From positions 19,482,044 through 19,546,043 of the forward strand of contig NC_066516.1 of the NCBI RefSeq assembly GCF_024679095.1: a stretch of DNA of 64,000 nucleotides. Direction: 5' to 3'. Made by a program: the position numbers and the translations under genes. The notes beneath the pieces were generated by a model that made no database searches, had not been told where the DNA came from, and saw only the letters and a list, made by a program, of their open reading frames with translations. The DNA comes from Eriocheir sinensis (lineage: Eukaryota; Arthropoda; Malacostraca; Decapoda; Varunidae). This document shows, piece by piece, positions 51,742 to 62,908 of the stretch (positions are counted from its first letter, which is position 1; each line of letters opens with the position of its first letter).

Positions 51742-51851
51742 GGCCTTTTTGGGGGGAATCTTCTCCTGTCCTTTGGTCGGAGGAATAATGTTTCAGCTTC
51801 TTTTTGTATATATTTCTGTTCCGCCCTTGAGCTGCCTTCTTTGCCATAAAA
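51742..51851 (+). mobile_element. A-tailed retroposon, copy F (very diverged)
   Basis: The final 40 bp (CCCTTGAGCTGCCTTCTTTG then an A-run) match the 3' end of copy A. Upstream similarity (TGGCC, GGGGGGAATCTTCTCC, TTTGGTCGG) is weak and may be a different arrangement. 51852-52199 is ordinary to purine-rich. Confidence 0.4.
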
Positions 51852-52199
51852 AATATATATGGATTGGAAAACGTTGTGCAGAATATGAGGATGAATTACA
51901 TGAGACGGATTAGTCATAAGGAGAGGACGGATGATGAAAGATTGACGAAGTTTATATGTACGAACGAGGAGGAAGATGAAAGAGAGATGATTACGTGGAG
52001 AAGAAGAAAGACATAACCGTGAAAAGTAAAGAAAGGAAAAAACAGGAAAGCGTGCAGAAGAAGAAAAAAACAGTCTTATTTAGCAGACCTGAGTAGCTTA
52101 TTTCAAAGGCATTTGCTATTAAGTCTGAGTGAAATATGATGCTTTTTTCGTGGAGATTTTTGCTGTCGCCGTAACCAGCTATGAAAGTGTTCAGCAAGG

Positions 52200-52958
52200 T
52201 GGGTGAAAGAATAAAAAAAGGAAAATAAAAAAAAGGAGGGAGAAGGTAATGTATAGGGTGGTAAATATATTAACAAGGTAAATGAGGAAGGGAGAATAAA
52301 GAAAGGAGGGAAGGAATGTTGGGAAAAGGTAATATATAAGGGTGGAAAGTAAATTAGCAAGGTAAATGCGAAAGGGAGAATAAAAAAAGGAAGGAAGGAA
52401 GGTTGGGAAAGATAATAATATGTAAGAGTGGAAAGTAAATTAGCAAGTGGGGGAGCGACAGAAAAACGAAAATAGGCCTAGAAGTGGAAAAAAACTACCG
52501 ATATAATTATACCTGAAAAGTAAAACGAAAAGAGGGGAGGGAGAATGAAAAAGCAGGTAGGCATAGGCGGGTCAAAATGCAATGTAAAATGGTGGGAAGT
52601 AAATTAGCAAGGTAGTTGAGAGGGAAAAAAATGGTAGGCCTGGAAGAGAAAAATGGTAAAATATGAACTTGAACGGTAAAAATAAACATGGGCGAGAGAG
52701 GAAGGAAAAAAGGCAGGTAGGCATAGGAGGGAAAAGGTGATGTATGAAGGTGAGAGATAAATTAGCAAGGAGAAAAAAATAAAGTAGGCCTAGAAGAAAA
52801 AAATAGAAAGTTATAAGACTGGAAGGAAAACAAAAAGGCATACGGGAAAGTGAAAAAAAAGAAAGGTAGGCATTGGAGGGAAAAGGTAATGTATACGGGT
52901 GAGAGATAAATTAGCGAGGAGAAAAAAATAAGGTAGGTCTAGAAAAATAGAAAGTTAG
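52200..52958. repeat. Satellite-like tandem array, units about 87 and 150-164 bp
   Basis: The block (T)AAATTAGCAAGG or a variant recurs at about 52263, 52351, 52437, 52601, 52759 and 52908 (spacings 88, 86, 164, 158 and 149). Longer units gained a segment with AGGCAGGTAGGCATAGG and TAGGCCTAGAAG. Composition is A/G-rich but the units are complex. The array ends where the CR1-like LINE begins. Confidence 0.85.
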
Positions 52959-53551
52959 AAGAACATAAGAACATAAGAAATAGGAGTCTACAAGAGGCCG
53001 GTAGGCATGTACAAGGAAGCTCCTTCAAACCTAAGCTCCCGTGTATCTAGCCCCACCTAATATCACTGTCCATGAATTTATCTAACCCATTTTGAATGTG
53101 ACAGTTGTATTGACACTCACCATATGACTGGTCAGCCTGTTCCACTCATCTACCACTCTGTTAGAAAACCAATTTTTGCCTATGTTCCTGTTGAATCTGA
53201 ATTTATCCAGTTTAAACCCATTGCTACTTGCCCTATCTGGTTCTCTTAACGACAGAACCTTGTGAATATCCCTCTTATTAAAGCCCTTCATCCATTTATA
53301 AACCTCGATCATGTCTCCACGCACCCTTCGCCTTTCTATAGAGAATGCAAGTTTAACTGTTTGAGTCTTTCCTCGTATGGCAAGTTTCGTAACCTTTGAA
53401 TCATCTTAGTCATCTTCTTCTGCACCGATTCTAACATTTTGATATCCATTCTATAGTAAGGTGACCAGAACTGAACCACATAATCAAGATGAGGTCTAAC
53501 TAATGCTAAATATAGTTTGAGGAAGACTTCGGCGCCTCTGTTGCTTATGCT
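52959..53551 (-). mobile_element. 5'-truncated CR1-like LINE, reverse-transcriptase C-terminus and 3' end
   Basis: On the minus strand the conceptual protein contains LYLALVRPHLDYVVQFWSP, PYEERLKQLNLHSL, RGDMIEVYKWMKGF, SNGFKLDKF and NRVVDEWNRL. This is the conserved order at the C-terminus of CR1/L2-group (Jockey superfamily) non-LTR reverse transcriptases. It is dead: a shift (two bases gained or one lost) lies at about 53335, another near 53088, after which the frame resumes as GLDKFMDSDIRWG and stops at 53048. The 3' end carries a tandem of the 8-mer TTCTTATG (plus-strand 52960-52978), as CR1-type ends do. Most of the element (endonuclease, most of RT) is absent. Confidence 0.85.
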
Positions 53552-53608
53552 CCTAACACTCTCGATTATCTCTGTGTTCCCTCTCTTCCTTCTCTCTCTC
53601 TCTCTCTC

Positions 53609-53667
<59 letters not shown>

Positions 53668-53812
53668 ATTTCTACCTGTCTCCTTGCTTTCACTCTCAAT
53701 CTCTCTTTTTCCCCTCCATTCTCTCTTTCCTCTCTCTCCTTACATTCTCGATTCTCTCTGTGTCCTCTCCCTTCCTTCTCTCCCTCTCCCTCTCCTCTCC
53801 CTCTCCCTCTCC
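53552..53812. repeat. Duplicated CT-rich flank around a (TA)n microsatellite
   Basis: CTCGATTATCTCTGTGTTCC (from 53571) recurs as CTCGATTCTCTCTGTGTCC (from 53747), 176 bp apart, each followed by CTTCCTTCTCTC-type CT DNA. Between them is (TA)n at about 53612-53665. This places the LINE 5' edge at about 53551. 53813-54050 is ordinary sequence with no gene recognised. Confidence 0.75.
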
Positions 53813-54069
53813 CTCCCTGCCCAGCAAACAGCCAACGTTTAGCCTGGTCCGGGGTGCGTCAGGAAGCCTCTGTTGAGCCCCGGAAAAAGGGCGCGGGCAA
53901 GCAGTCTGCAATGATGCGCAGAATTGACTTAACAAATTACGTTTGCTGATATCGAGGCGGCAGTGGAGAGGGGGAAGCGACGGAGGAGGCTTTTGTGTGA
54001 GTGCGTGCTGGGTAGGACCACCACCACTCCTTGACAGAAGTGGTGATGGTAGTGATAGGGGTGGAAGGG

Positions 54070-54172
54070 TTGTTGTTGTTGTTGTTGTTCTTGTTATTCT
54101 TCCTTTTTTTCTTCTTCTTGTTTTTCTTTTTCTTCTGCTCGTTCTTGTTGTTGGTGCTGTTGTTGGTAGTGA

Positions 54173-54203
<31 letters not shown>

Positions 54204-54225
54204 GGTGGTGATGGTGGTGCTTTCA
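54070..54225. repeat. (GTT)n, (TTC)n, (TAG)n and (GGT)n trinucleotide tracts
   Basis: GTT at about 54071-54088, TTC-rich DNA, then TAG at about 54175-54194 and GGT at 54195-54220. 54226-54710 is ordinary, with CCTT repeats at 54470-54600. Confidence 0.88.
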
Positions 54226-54710
54226 CTTCGTAACTAGTAAAATTCTATGTCCAGTAAATCAGACAGGTAAAATAACACAAAATAAAAGTGGCCGTGGTGA
54301 GCATCTCAGGGAAGTAAAGTGAAGGAACAAGCCGAGGCAGCAAAACTATATAGTCGCCGCGGGCAAGTCAGTCACTTCGGGGACTCGCCATTCGCGCCAA
54401 TCCCGGACGGAATCTTGGCGGCTCAGTCTCCTTCCTTCGCCCTGTTAACTGCTTTCCTTCTTTTGCCCCGCCACTTTCCTTCCTTCCCTCCTTCCGTCCT
54501 TCCTTCCTTCCCTCGTTCCTTCCTTCGTTCTGTCATCTTTCTCGTTCCTTCCTTCGTCCTGTCACCTTCCCTCCTTCCTTCCTTCCTTCCCTCTCTCACC
54601 TTCCTTCGGCCTTCGTCCTGCCATCCTTGACCCCCAACAAAAACGGTTTCCGGCGCTTTCACTGTATTTTCGATTGATTTTATATAATCCCGTCTGGAGT
54701 TTTAAGAGGT

Positions 54711-54900
54711 TCATCTTGCTATCCACCCTCCTCGCTTCGCGGGGCTGGGGAGCGTCAGGGGGCCCAAGGCCTTCCTGGCGAGCGTCGCAGGGCTCAGGGT
54801 TCCGGCAGGGCGCCTCGGCTCCCCCGGAGCGTCCACCTCCGTGTCGGAGATCCCGAGGGTCCGGGGGTTGGGGGGGCGTGAAGTTCCAGCAAGACAGTTC
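54711..54900. other. GC-rich CpG island-like patch
   Basis: A 190-bp patch with roughly 15 CpG and runs of G/C in AT- or purine-rich surroundings. A minus-strand frame is open across it, and one frame has strongly GC third positions. No start, clear splice pair or known motif supports an exon. GGGTCCGGGGGTTGGGGGGG at about 54854-54873 could form a G-quadruplex. Confidence 0.45.
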
Positions 54901-55069
54901 CTGACCTCTTTCTAGTCAGACGACACGTTCCTGACACGATTCAATGGAAGTCTCGACGCTTAGGGATGCACAATTCCCTTAAGCAAGGCAAGTGTCATAC
55001 CGATAAAAAACGAAAAAACACAAAAAAATCAAAAAAATCAAAAAATACCAAAAAAAATTGTCTTGTTTT

Positions 55070-55840
55070 GCTTTGTTTAAAGCGTCTTGTATGTTGGGAT
55101 GGCGGGTCTTTTCTGGGGAGAAGGAGACTCACGCGTTCCAACATACAAAACCAGGAAAAGTCGATATGGAAACACCAAGAGAAGGAAAGCATAGAAAGGA
55201 ACACCAGAAAAAGGAAAATGCAGAGAAGGAACATCAGAAAAAGGAAAAGGAAAATAGAAAAAATCATCCACCTTTCGGCCCAAACCAACATCACAAAATT
55301 ATGGGCGAGTCTCTTCTGGGAGGAAAGCGGCTCGTTCAGACCCAGGAACACCAGAGAGGATGATAGAAACATCAAGAAAAGGAACAAGAGAAAAAATCAT
55401 CCACCTTTCGGCCCAAACCAACATCACAAAATTATGGGCGAGTCTCTTCTGGGAGGAAAGCGGCTCGTTCAGACCCAGGAACACCAGACAGGATGACAGA
55501 AACATCAAGAAAAGGAAAACGTTCAGACCAGGAACACCATAATGGATGATAGAAACATCAAGAAAAGGAAAATAAACAGTCATCCACCTTTCGGCCCCTG
55601 GGGCCGCAGGGCGGGTGACGGGTGAATCTCCTCTGGGGAGAAGGAGGCTAACCCAGATCGTCAAGAAAGGAAAAAGAAAGAAAAATTAAAACATCGAGAA
55701 AAGAAAATTAAATTACAACATCTAGCAAAGAAATAAAAAGTCATCCAGCTTTCGGCCCCTGGGGCCGCAGGGTGGGTGACGGGTGAGTCTCTTCTGGGGA
55801 GAAGGAGGCTCATCCACACCCAGCAACACCAACAAAAGGA
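55070..55840. repeat. Five-unit tandem repeat (133-183 bp) with hairpin potential
   Basis: CATCCA(C/G)CTTTCGGCCC occurs at 55265, 55398, 55581 and 55742 (133, 183 and 161 bp), and a diverged first unit lies at 55085-55260. Each unit holds a core like GAGTCTCTTCTGGGGAGAAG, whose halves pair around GGGG, and spacers rich in ACATCAAGAAAAGG. Units 4 and 5 also carry the near-palindrome GGCCCCTGGGGCC. The first unit has TTGTATGTTGG and CCAACATACAA as an exact 11-bp inverted pair. The minus-strand frame stays open across units but shifts between them; I regard it as non-coding. Confidence 0.85.
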
Positions 55841-56040
55841 AAAGAAAAGAAAATATCCAGAGAAAAGAAAAGAAAAGAAAAGAAAACATCCAGAGAAAAG
55901 AAAAGAAAAGAAAACATCACGAGAAAAGAAAAGAAAAGGAAAAGAAAAGAAAAAATAAAGTAAACAAAACAAAACAAGACAAAAACAAAAACAAAACAAA
56001 ACAAACAAAATAAAATAACATAATAAATAAATAAATAAAC
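55841..56040. repeat. (GAAAA)n repeat with CATCCAGA blocks
   Basis: GAAAA pentanucleotides with three CATC(C/A)-type interruptions (about 33-bp super-period), then AAAAC and AAAT words to 56040. Confidence 0.9.
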
Positions 56041-56081
56041 GACCCTATAACTAGCAATTTAATTTAGCAACTGGGATGGAG

Positions 56082-56150
56082 GTGGTGGTGGTGGTGGTTG
56101 TGGTGATGGTAGTGGTGGTGGTGGTGGTGGTGATAATGGTGGTGGTGGAT
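56082..56150. repeat. (GGT)n trinucleotide tract
   Basis: GGT units with GAT and GTT interruptions. Confidence 0.9.
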
Positions 56151-56155
56151 GGCTG

Positions 56156-56275
56156 GAAGGAAAAACAAAAAGGCATACGGGAAAGTGAAAAAAAAGAAAA
56201 AGAAAAATAGGCATACAGGAGAAGGGAAAAAAAGTAACGTATAACCGTGGGATGCAAATGAACAAGGTAGGAGAG
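56156..56275. repeat. Detached piece of the 52.2-kb satellite array
   Basis: GGCATACGGGAAAGTGAAAA, inside a longer shared stretch of about 42 bp, matches 52823-52864 nearly base for base. It continues with weaker similarity (GGCATACAGG, GTAACGTATA, a spacer, AACAAGGTAG) in the same order as the array unit. Confidence 0.8.
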
Positions 56276-56399
56276 AGAGAGAGCGAGAGAGAGAGGGAGG
56301 GAGAAAAAAAAAAGGAGAGCAAGGGAGTTTCTTAATGCTTCTGAGAACCTCCCGAGGGATGTGAGGCGAACAATGGAGAGGAAAAGAGAGCGCGGGATT

Positions 56400-57250
56400 A
56401 AGGGATCAACGAAGGAGAGGGAACAGAGGAGGGAGAAGAGGACGGGAGGGATGAGAGGGAAGAGAAGCAGAGGTATAGAGGGGAAGAGAGGGGAGAGGGA
56501 AAGAAAAAGGGAAAGGGCAAAACTGTGGAATCAAGGGTGAAGGGCATTAGGGATAAAATGGGAGAGGGAACTAATAGGGAGAATCCTGAAAGGGAGATAA
56601 GAAAAGTTGCGGGGTGAGTAGGATAAAGAAAGTGATAGGAGAGAAGCGGAGGTAGAGGAGAAGAGACAAGAGGGAAGGAAAAGAAAAGGGAGATGAGAGG
56701 AAGCAGAGATGATGGGCAAAAATGGAAATGGGAAGTGAATCGATAGGGAAAAAATGGATGGGTGGGAAGAGGAAATGAAAAAATGGAAAGGGGAAAAAGA
56801 ATGGAGGTAATGGTGAAAGGCTGTAAGCAAAAGAATGGTAAGGGAATCAGTAGGGAAGAGAATGGAAGGGAATTAAGTGGAAGAGATAAGAAGGAATGGA
56901 AAGGGAAAGAGGAGAAGGACACAACCAAGGACAAAGAGTAATAAGGGAAAGAATGAAAAGGGAAAAAATAGGGAAAATAATGGAAGGGAGCGAAAGGGGA
57001 GAGAGAAGAGGAAATGAAAAAGGGAAAGAGGAGAAGAACATAACCAAGGACAAAGAGTAATAAGGGAAAGAATGAGAAAGGAAAAAAATAGGGAAAAGAA
57101 TGGAAGGGAGTGAAGGGGAAGACAGAAGAGGGAAAGAAAAAAGGAAGGGAGAGAATAGTAGAAGCAGGGGTGAAGGGAAAGAAGGAGAAGGGGAATCAGC
57201 AGAATGGAAGGGAATTAAGAGAAGATTCATAGGAAGGAGGAAAAAAAAAG
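56400..57250. repeat. Polypurine minisatellite, 119-bp period at its right end
   Basis: AACCAAGGACAAAGAGTAAT occurs at 56923 and 57042, 119 bp apart, each followed by AAGGGAAAGAATGA and AATGGAAGGGAG. Diverged units extend left to about 56560. Confidence 0.85.
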
Positions 57251-57299
57251 GAAAAAGGGAAGAAGGCCGAAGCTCTCCAGTCATTAACACATCGGGTGA

Positions 57300-58140
57300 A
57301 GCCTTTACTCACCTCCCCTCACACTCCCCTCACTCCCCTTCCCTTACTTCCGGTTCCTCCCCTTCTCCCTTCCTCCCCCTCCCCTAACATCCCTGCAAAC
57401 ACCTCTCCTCCCTTGCGCCTCTCCTCACTTCCTCTTTATTTCCCTTCATTCCCCTCCCCTCACTTCCTCTCATTCATCTACCTTAACTTCCCCGCCAACC
57501 CTCCCCTCCCCTTATCTCCCTTTATACGTCTCCCCTCACTTACCTAATTCCCCTCCCTCCTCCACCAACACTACGCTTCACTTCCCCTCCCTCACTTCCC
57601 CTCCCCTCACTTTCCCTAAATCACCTCCCCTTACTTCAACTCACTCCCCTCTCTTCATTATCTCTCACTCCCCTTCTCTCATTTCCCCTCCCCCCTCGCC
57701 CCCCCTCCCCCCTTTACTCCCCTCCCCTCAGTTCGGATCTCCCCTTACTACGCGTTTATATGCAAGTTTACGATTCAGGGATATTTACCTGTCTCCTCTC
57801 CCTCCTTCTACTCCCTCCCACTTTTTATTCCGGTCCATTTCCATCATTCTTTTCTCCTTCTCTTCCCTTCTTTTCTCTTTCTATTGGATTATTTTCTCTC
57901 TCTCTTTCTCCTTCTCTTCTCACTCCCCTCCTCTTTTCGTCTCTTGTTTCTTTCCTCCTATTCTTTCTACTACCTTTCCCTTCCTCCTTTCCCCTTTTTC
58001 CTTCCCTACCTTTCTTCTTTCCCTCCCTGGCTTCTTCCTTTCCTTTCCTCTTCCCGTCCACACGAAGTACTTTCCTTCTCTCCTCGCCTACTTCTTTTTT
58101 TTCTGCCTCACCTCCTTCCCTCCCTCCCCCATTATGATCC
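57300..58140. repeat. Polypyrimidine domain, CTCCCCT words
   Basis: CCCCTC, ACTTCC and CTTCCCCTC words on the plus strand to about 57735; T/C-rich with CTTTCC words from 57830. Non-coding. 58141-58560 is GC-richer mixed DNA with CCG/CCT words and no recognised exon. Confidence 0.65.
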
Positions 58141-58559
58141 ACACCACCATCTTAAACACACCATCCCGAGGCCGCCGCTGCTCCTCCTTCACATCATCAT
58201 TCACTTTATAACCAATCAGCCGCATTATAGGCCTCATTTCACTCTCTTTACGCAACCATATTTCACGCGCGCTGGGGGTCGTATTTCCGCCACTTTTGAT
58301 GATGTTTGGCCGGGTCGCTGTCTTCCCCCACCCTCGCTGCCTTCTCCTCCTTCTCCTCCTCCTCCACTGCCGACATCGCTAATATCACTCCACCACCACC
58401 GCTGTTGTTCCCTCGCCGCCCACCGCCCGCCGCCTCCGCCTCCTCGTTCCTCCCGCCCGCCGACACAACCACTTGGCGTGTCGATAAAACTGAAGACCGG
58501 ATATGAAGGGCGCTGATGGCTGAATCCCCTCCCGTGAAAAAGGTGAAAGAAGTCCCGGC

Positions 58560-59090
58560 GTGCGCGTGAACGGACGCCAGGAGACAAGGAAAGGGGGTAA
58601 AGGAAAGAGGGAGAGGGAGGGAGGGGTTGAAACAGTGAAGGGGGAACAAGGGCAAGCAAGGAGATAGGGAGAGAATGGACGGCAAAGGGATAGATAAGAG
58701 AGAAAGGGGGTAAAGGAGGGGAGGGGGGAAGGGAGGGTTGAAACAGTGAAGGGGGAAAAAGGGACAAGGAAGCAGATAGGGGGATAATGGACGGCAAAGG
58801 GATAGATAACAGAGAAAGGGGGTAAAGGAAAGAGGGAGAGGGAGGGAGGGTTAAAACAGTGAAGGGGAACATGGGGCAAGGAAGGAGATATGGAGGGAAC
58901 GGGTGATAAAAGGGTATAGATAAGAAAACACGAAGGGAAAAGGAGGGAATATGGAGACGAGGAAACGATGGATAAGGTAATGAGGAGAGAGGAACATAGG
59001 GCAGGGAAGGAGATGGGGAGGGAACGGGTGATAAAAGGGGTATAGATAAGAAAACACGAAAGAAAGTGGAAGGGAAATGGATGTGAGGAT
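58560..59090. repeat. Polypurine minisatellite, unit 111-129 bp
   Basis: GTTGAAACAGTGAAGGGG or GTTAAAACAGTGAAGGGG at 58626, 58737 and 58850 (111 and 113 bp). Then a longer pair sharing GGGAACGGGTGATAAAAGGG, about 129 bp apart (58878 and 59007 regions). Strongly G/A. Confidence 0.9.
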
Positions 59091-59314
59091 AAAGCAATAA
59101 GTGGTAAGAGGAGGAGAGAAATTTAATTAAGAGGCACGGAAGAAACGCAGACTAGAGGAAAGAAGAGGAAAAAGAAACAAATAAAGGAGGAGAATATGAA
59201 GAAGAAAAGAAGAAAATAAAGAAGAAGAGCGGAAATGTCATGAGGCCCGGCGGCGAACACCCATATCAGTGGCGAGAAGTGTCTTGTGGAAGAAGCTGGA
59301 GGGAGGAGAGGAAA

Positions 59315-59519
59315 GGTGGAGCAGGAGGAGGAGGAGGAGGAGGAGGAGGAGGACAGGTGGAGGAGAGGTGGAGAAGCGCGAGCATTGTTGGCCCGAAGCG
59401 ATGCCCAGCGATACGAGGCGGAGGAAATGGAGCAAGAAGGAGGAGGAGGAGTAGGAGGAGGAGGAGGAGGATGTGGAGGCGTCGAGGAAAGACCGATTGC
59501 ATTGTGAGAAACTTGAAGG

Positions 59520-59581
<62 letters not shown>
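59315..59581. repeat. GGA tracts and (CA)n microsatellite
   Basis: GGA at about 59320-59352 and 59435-59475, then CA at 59521-59581 with one GACA interruption. 59582-60000 is ordinary sequence with a GGT run at about 59855-59878. Confidence 0.95.
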
Positions 59582-59589
<8 letters not shown>

Positions 59590-60009
59590 CGTGATGGTGG
59601 TGGTGGGTGTTTCCTTTCCCTAGATAGATAATTTTGTTTCTTTCCTTCCCCACCCACCCACCCCACACACACACACCATTTTAAGTCTTGATAAGGAGGT
59701 AAGGGGAGGAGGGAGGAAGCTGAGAGGAAGGTGAGAGGCAGAGAAAAAGAGATGGAGGAGGAGGGGGAGGAGGGAAATACGAACTCAAATGACATGTATA
59801 ACGTAGTCTGAAACATTTTACCTCATGCTTTAGGGTACAGGATATTAAGTACGTGGTGATGGTGGTGGTGGTGGTGGTAATATCTGCAGTGGTGGCAAAG
59901 TTTTACGCAACATTCAATCTGTACCTCTTACTCATTTCTCACCTGTTATAGTCTCTCTGCCTTTATTTATAAATCTTTTTTTATTTTTCTACATATAAAT
60001 CTATCTCCC

Positions 60010-60450
60010 TCTCCTTCTCCTTCTTCTCCTTTATCCCCCTCCTCCTTTTCTTTCTTCTTCCCTACCCTCCTTCTCCTTCTCCTTTACCCCCCTCTTCCTT
60101 TACCTTCTTCTTCCCTACCCTCCTTCTCCTTCTTCTCCTTTACCCCCCTCTTCCTTTTCCTTCTTCTTCCCTACCCTCCTTCTCCTTCTCCTTTACCCCT
60201 CTTCCTTTTCCTTCTTCTTCCCTACCCTCCTTCTCCTTTACCCCTCTCTTCCTTTTCTTTCTTCTTCCTTACCCTCCTTCTCCTTCTCCTTTACCCCCCT
60301 CTTCCTTAACCTTCTTCTTCCCTACCCTCCTTCTCCTTCTCCTTTACCCCCCTCTTCCTCCTCCTCCCTCTTCTTCCCTACCCTCCTTCTCCTTCTCCTT
60401 TACCCCTCTTCCTCCTCCTCCCTCTTCTTCCCTACCCTCCTTCTCCTCCT
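60010..60450. repeat. 47-56-bp pyrimidine minisatellite
   Basis: CCCTACCCTCCTTCTCC recurs about every 53, 56, 51, 47 and so on from 60060 (e.g. CCTACCC at 60061, 60114, 60170 and 60221). Between them is TTTACCCCCCTCTTCC plus a variable CTTCTTC stretch. About eight units. Confidence 0.92.
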
Positions 60451-60694
60451 CCATATTATCTTTCTATATATAAATCTATCTTTCTCTTTCTCTTTCAAGG
60501 GGCTGAACAGGAACTACTTCACCACAAAAACGAACCCAACATCCCAGTACAGACAGCAATAAGGGATACAAGCTTAGAGGTGGCTTAGTAGCGAGTCCAT
60601 TATTATAAGACATTCCCTCCGGCTAACTTCTCTCCACTTCCCTTCCCTTCCCTAAAAACTTCCCGTGTGAACTAACTGGCTTGTGGAAAATAGT

Positions 60695-60731
60695 TGATTG
60701 ACTGCCTGACTGACTGACTGACTGACTGACC
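60695..60731. repeat. (ACTG)n tetranucleotide repeat
   Basis: Seven or so ACTG units after TTGATTGACTGCC. 60451-60694 and 60732-60925 show no recognised gene. Confidence 0.93.
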
Positions 60732-60922
60732 TTTCGCTTTCACACAACAGTTTTCCCTTTTCTGATATCTCCCATTCTCTCTTTTTTTTCTTTTTCCTCG
60801 GTATTTTCATTCTTTCCTCCTCCTCCTCCTACGCTTTCATCCCTTTCGCTTCCATTTAATCCTCTTCACTCTTATTTTTCTTCACTGCCTTCCTTTGGCA
60901 TCCTTAGAAGTATTTATATTTC

Positions 60923-61054
<132 letters not shown>

Positions 61055-61758
61055 CTTCTCCGTCTTGCTCTTGCTCTCCCTCTCCCTCTCTCTCTCTCCC
61101 ACCCCCCTCTCCCATCCCAGTACATCTCGTGGTTCAGCGGAGGCACCAAAGTTTGTTTTTAAATCAGAGCATTGAGCGTATTATCTTCCTCACCCAGTCA
61201 GTCTCTTCCCACCATTCACTCTCTCTGTTTTCTTTCCCCCTCCCTCCTCCCGTCTTCCCCTCCCTCCAACACTTACCTTTGGTTTTCTCCTCCTATTACA
61301 GTCATTTTTCCTCCTCCTCTTGCTACTCCTATATTCCTTCTCTTCATTTTCTTACCCTTCTCTTCTCCTCAGTTTCAATTTTCTTTTTCTTTTCTCCTCT
61401 TGCACCGTTCTCTTCTTCCTCCCCGTCCTCCTTTCTCTCTTTACCGCCTTCCATCTTCTCCACTATCCTTCTTCTCCTCCTTCTATTCCTACATCTTTAT
61501 TTTCTTCTCTTTTTTCCTTCTCCTCCTCCTCTACACCAATCCTGTTACCATATTTTCTTCTCTTTGTGTTCTCTATCACTCATCTCATTTTCCTACTCAT
61601 AGTTTTTTTCTTCTCTTCCCTCTTCTCTACCTCCTCCTCCTCCTCTATATTACTTCTCCCTTGGCGCCCCTAAAGCGGGTAAGGTCGTAAGCTAAAGAAT
61701 AACTCCATCATAATTTCTGCTTCGGTTTTTATCACCTCTTTTACGTCCTTGTTTTATT

Positions 61759-61958
<200 letters not shown>

Positions 61959-62099
61959 GCTCAACTGATTACGTATTTGAATCATGAGCTCGAGATCTCA
62001 TGTTAGAATACCTTTGACTGGTGACTTGCATATTTAAGTGGAATCAAGGGGCAGTAAAACCTATCAACCACAGCTATAAATGTGACTCCGGAAACATAG

Positions 62100-62262
62100 G
62101 GTACAGGGCGATCCCGAAAAGGCAGTACTGTAAAAAAAATCGCCCCGCTCCAGTACAGGATAGTACCAACACTCAAATTTCTCCCTGGAACTGGAAATGT
62201 AAAATAAATCACCCCGCTTCAGTACACGATGGCACCAACACTCAAATAAATTCCAGGAAGTC
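62100..62262. repeat. 69-bp tandem duplication
   Basis: CCCCGCTCCAGTACAGGATA at 62143 corresponds to CCCCGCTTCAGTACACGATG at 62212, 69 bp apart, both followed by ACCAACACTCAAAT. A partial third copy may lie just left (GTACAGGGCGATCCCG at 62101). The 69-bp period keeps frames open on both strands (62021-62311 plus, 62003-62212 minus); no family recognised. Confidence 0.8.
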
Positions 62263-62908
62263 TAAACAAAACTCCACGGGCCTTAAGCTGTTGACAAAAA
62301 GTTCAGTTTAGCATAAATTCATAACTTTGACCATAACTATGAAGCTAGAGACCATTTTTTGTATGATAAACACAAAATAAACAAAACTCTTAACAATACT
62401 CATTCTTCTTCAGTGGATGATAGACCTACTAATATCTGCTTCGTAAACATCTCTAACTCTCCGCCTATCCATTCTTCTTATGTTATTACTACTCCACCCC
62501 GCCCCCCTTCCCCTTCCCCACTAACGACTCCACCCTTAACCTTCTACTCCTCATTCACATTAATTCATTACTTGTGACTTCCCCTTTCCCTCTCCCTTCT
62601 CCTCCTTCCTCACACTCCATTACTAACGATTACTTCCCCTTCCCATTCTTTCCTCTCAACACATTGCTACTAAGTCCCACCTAGCCCTTCTCTCCTCACT
62701 ATTCTCATTATTATCATTATTATATTTATGAGACAAATTAGGTAGAGAGGGAGGAATGCAGACACTATTTTAAGCTGCCTGTTCCGCAACCCCCAAACAC
62801 CTGAGGAGCCAAGAAAGAGAAAATGAAAGTGAACGCAGAAAAAGTAGAAAAAGGACGAGATGATATAGATGATTATAGGATTGGAAGGACAGAGGTAGGG
62901 TAATGTAT

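Noticed and set aside
51321..51917. 198-codon minus-strand frame
   Set aside because: It crosses the right end of the TTAA MITE and the region of a degraded retroposon; composition-driven and not a gene.
55299..55664. 121-codon minus-strand frame across the 55-kb tandem repeat with recurring peptide blocks
   Set aside because: Units differ in length by non-multiples of three, so the frame shifts between units; peptide recurrence simply follows DNA recurrence.
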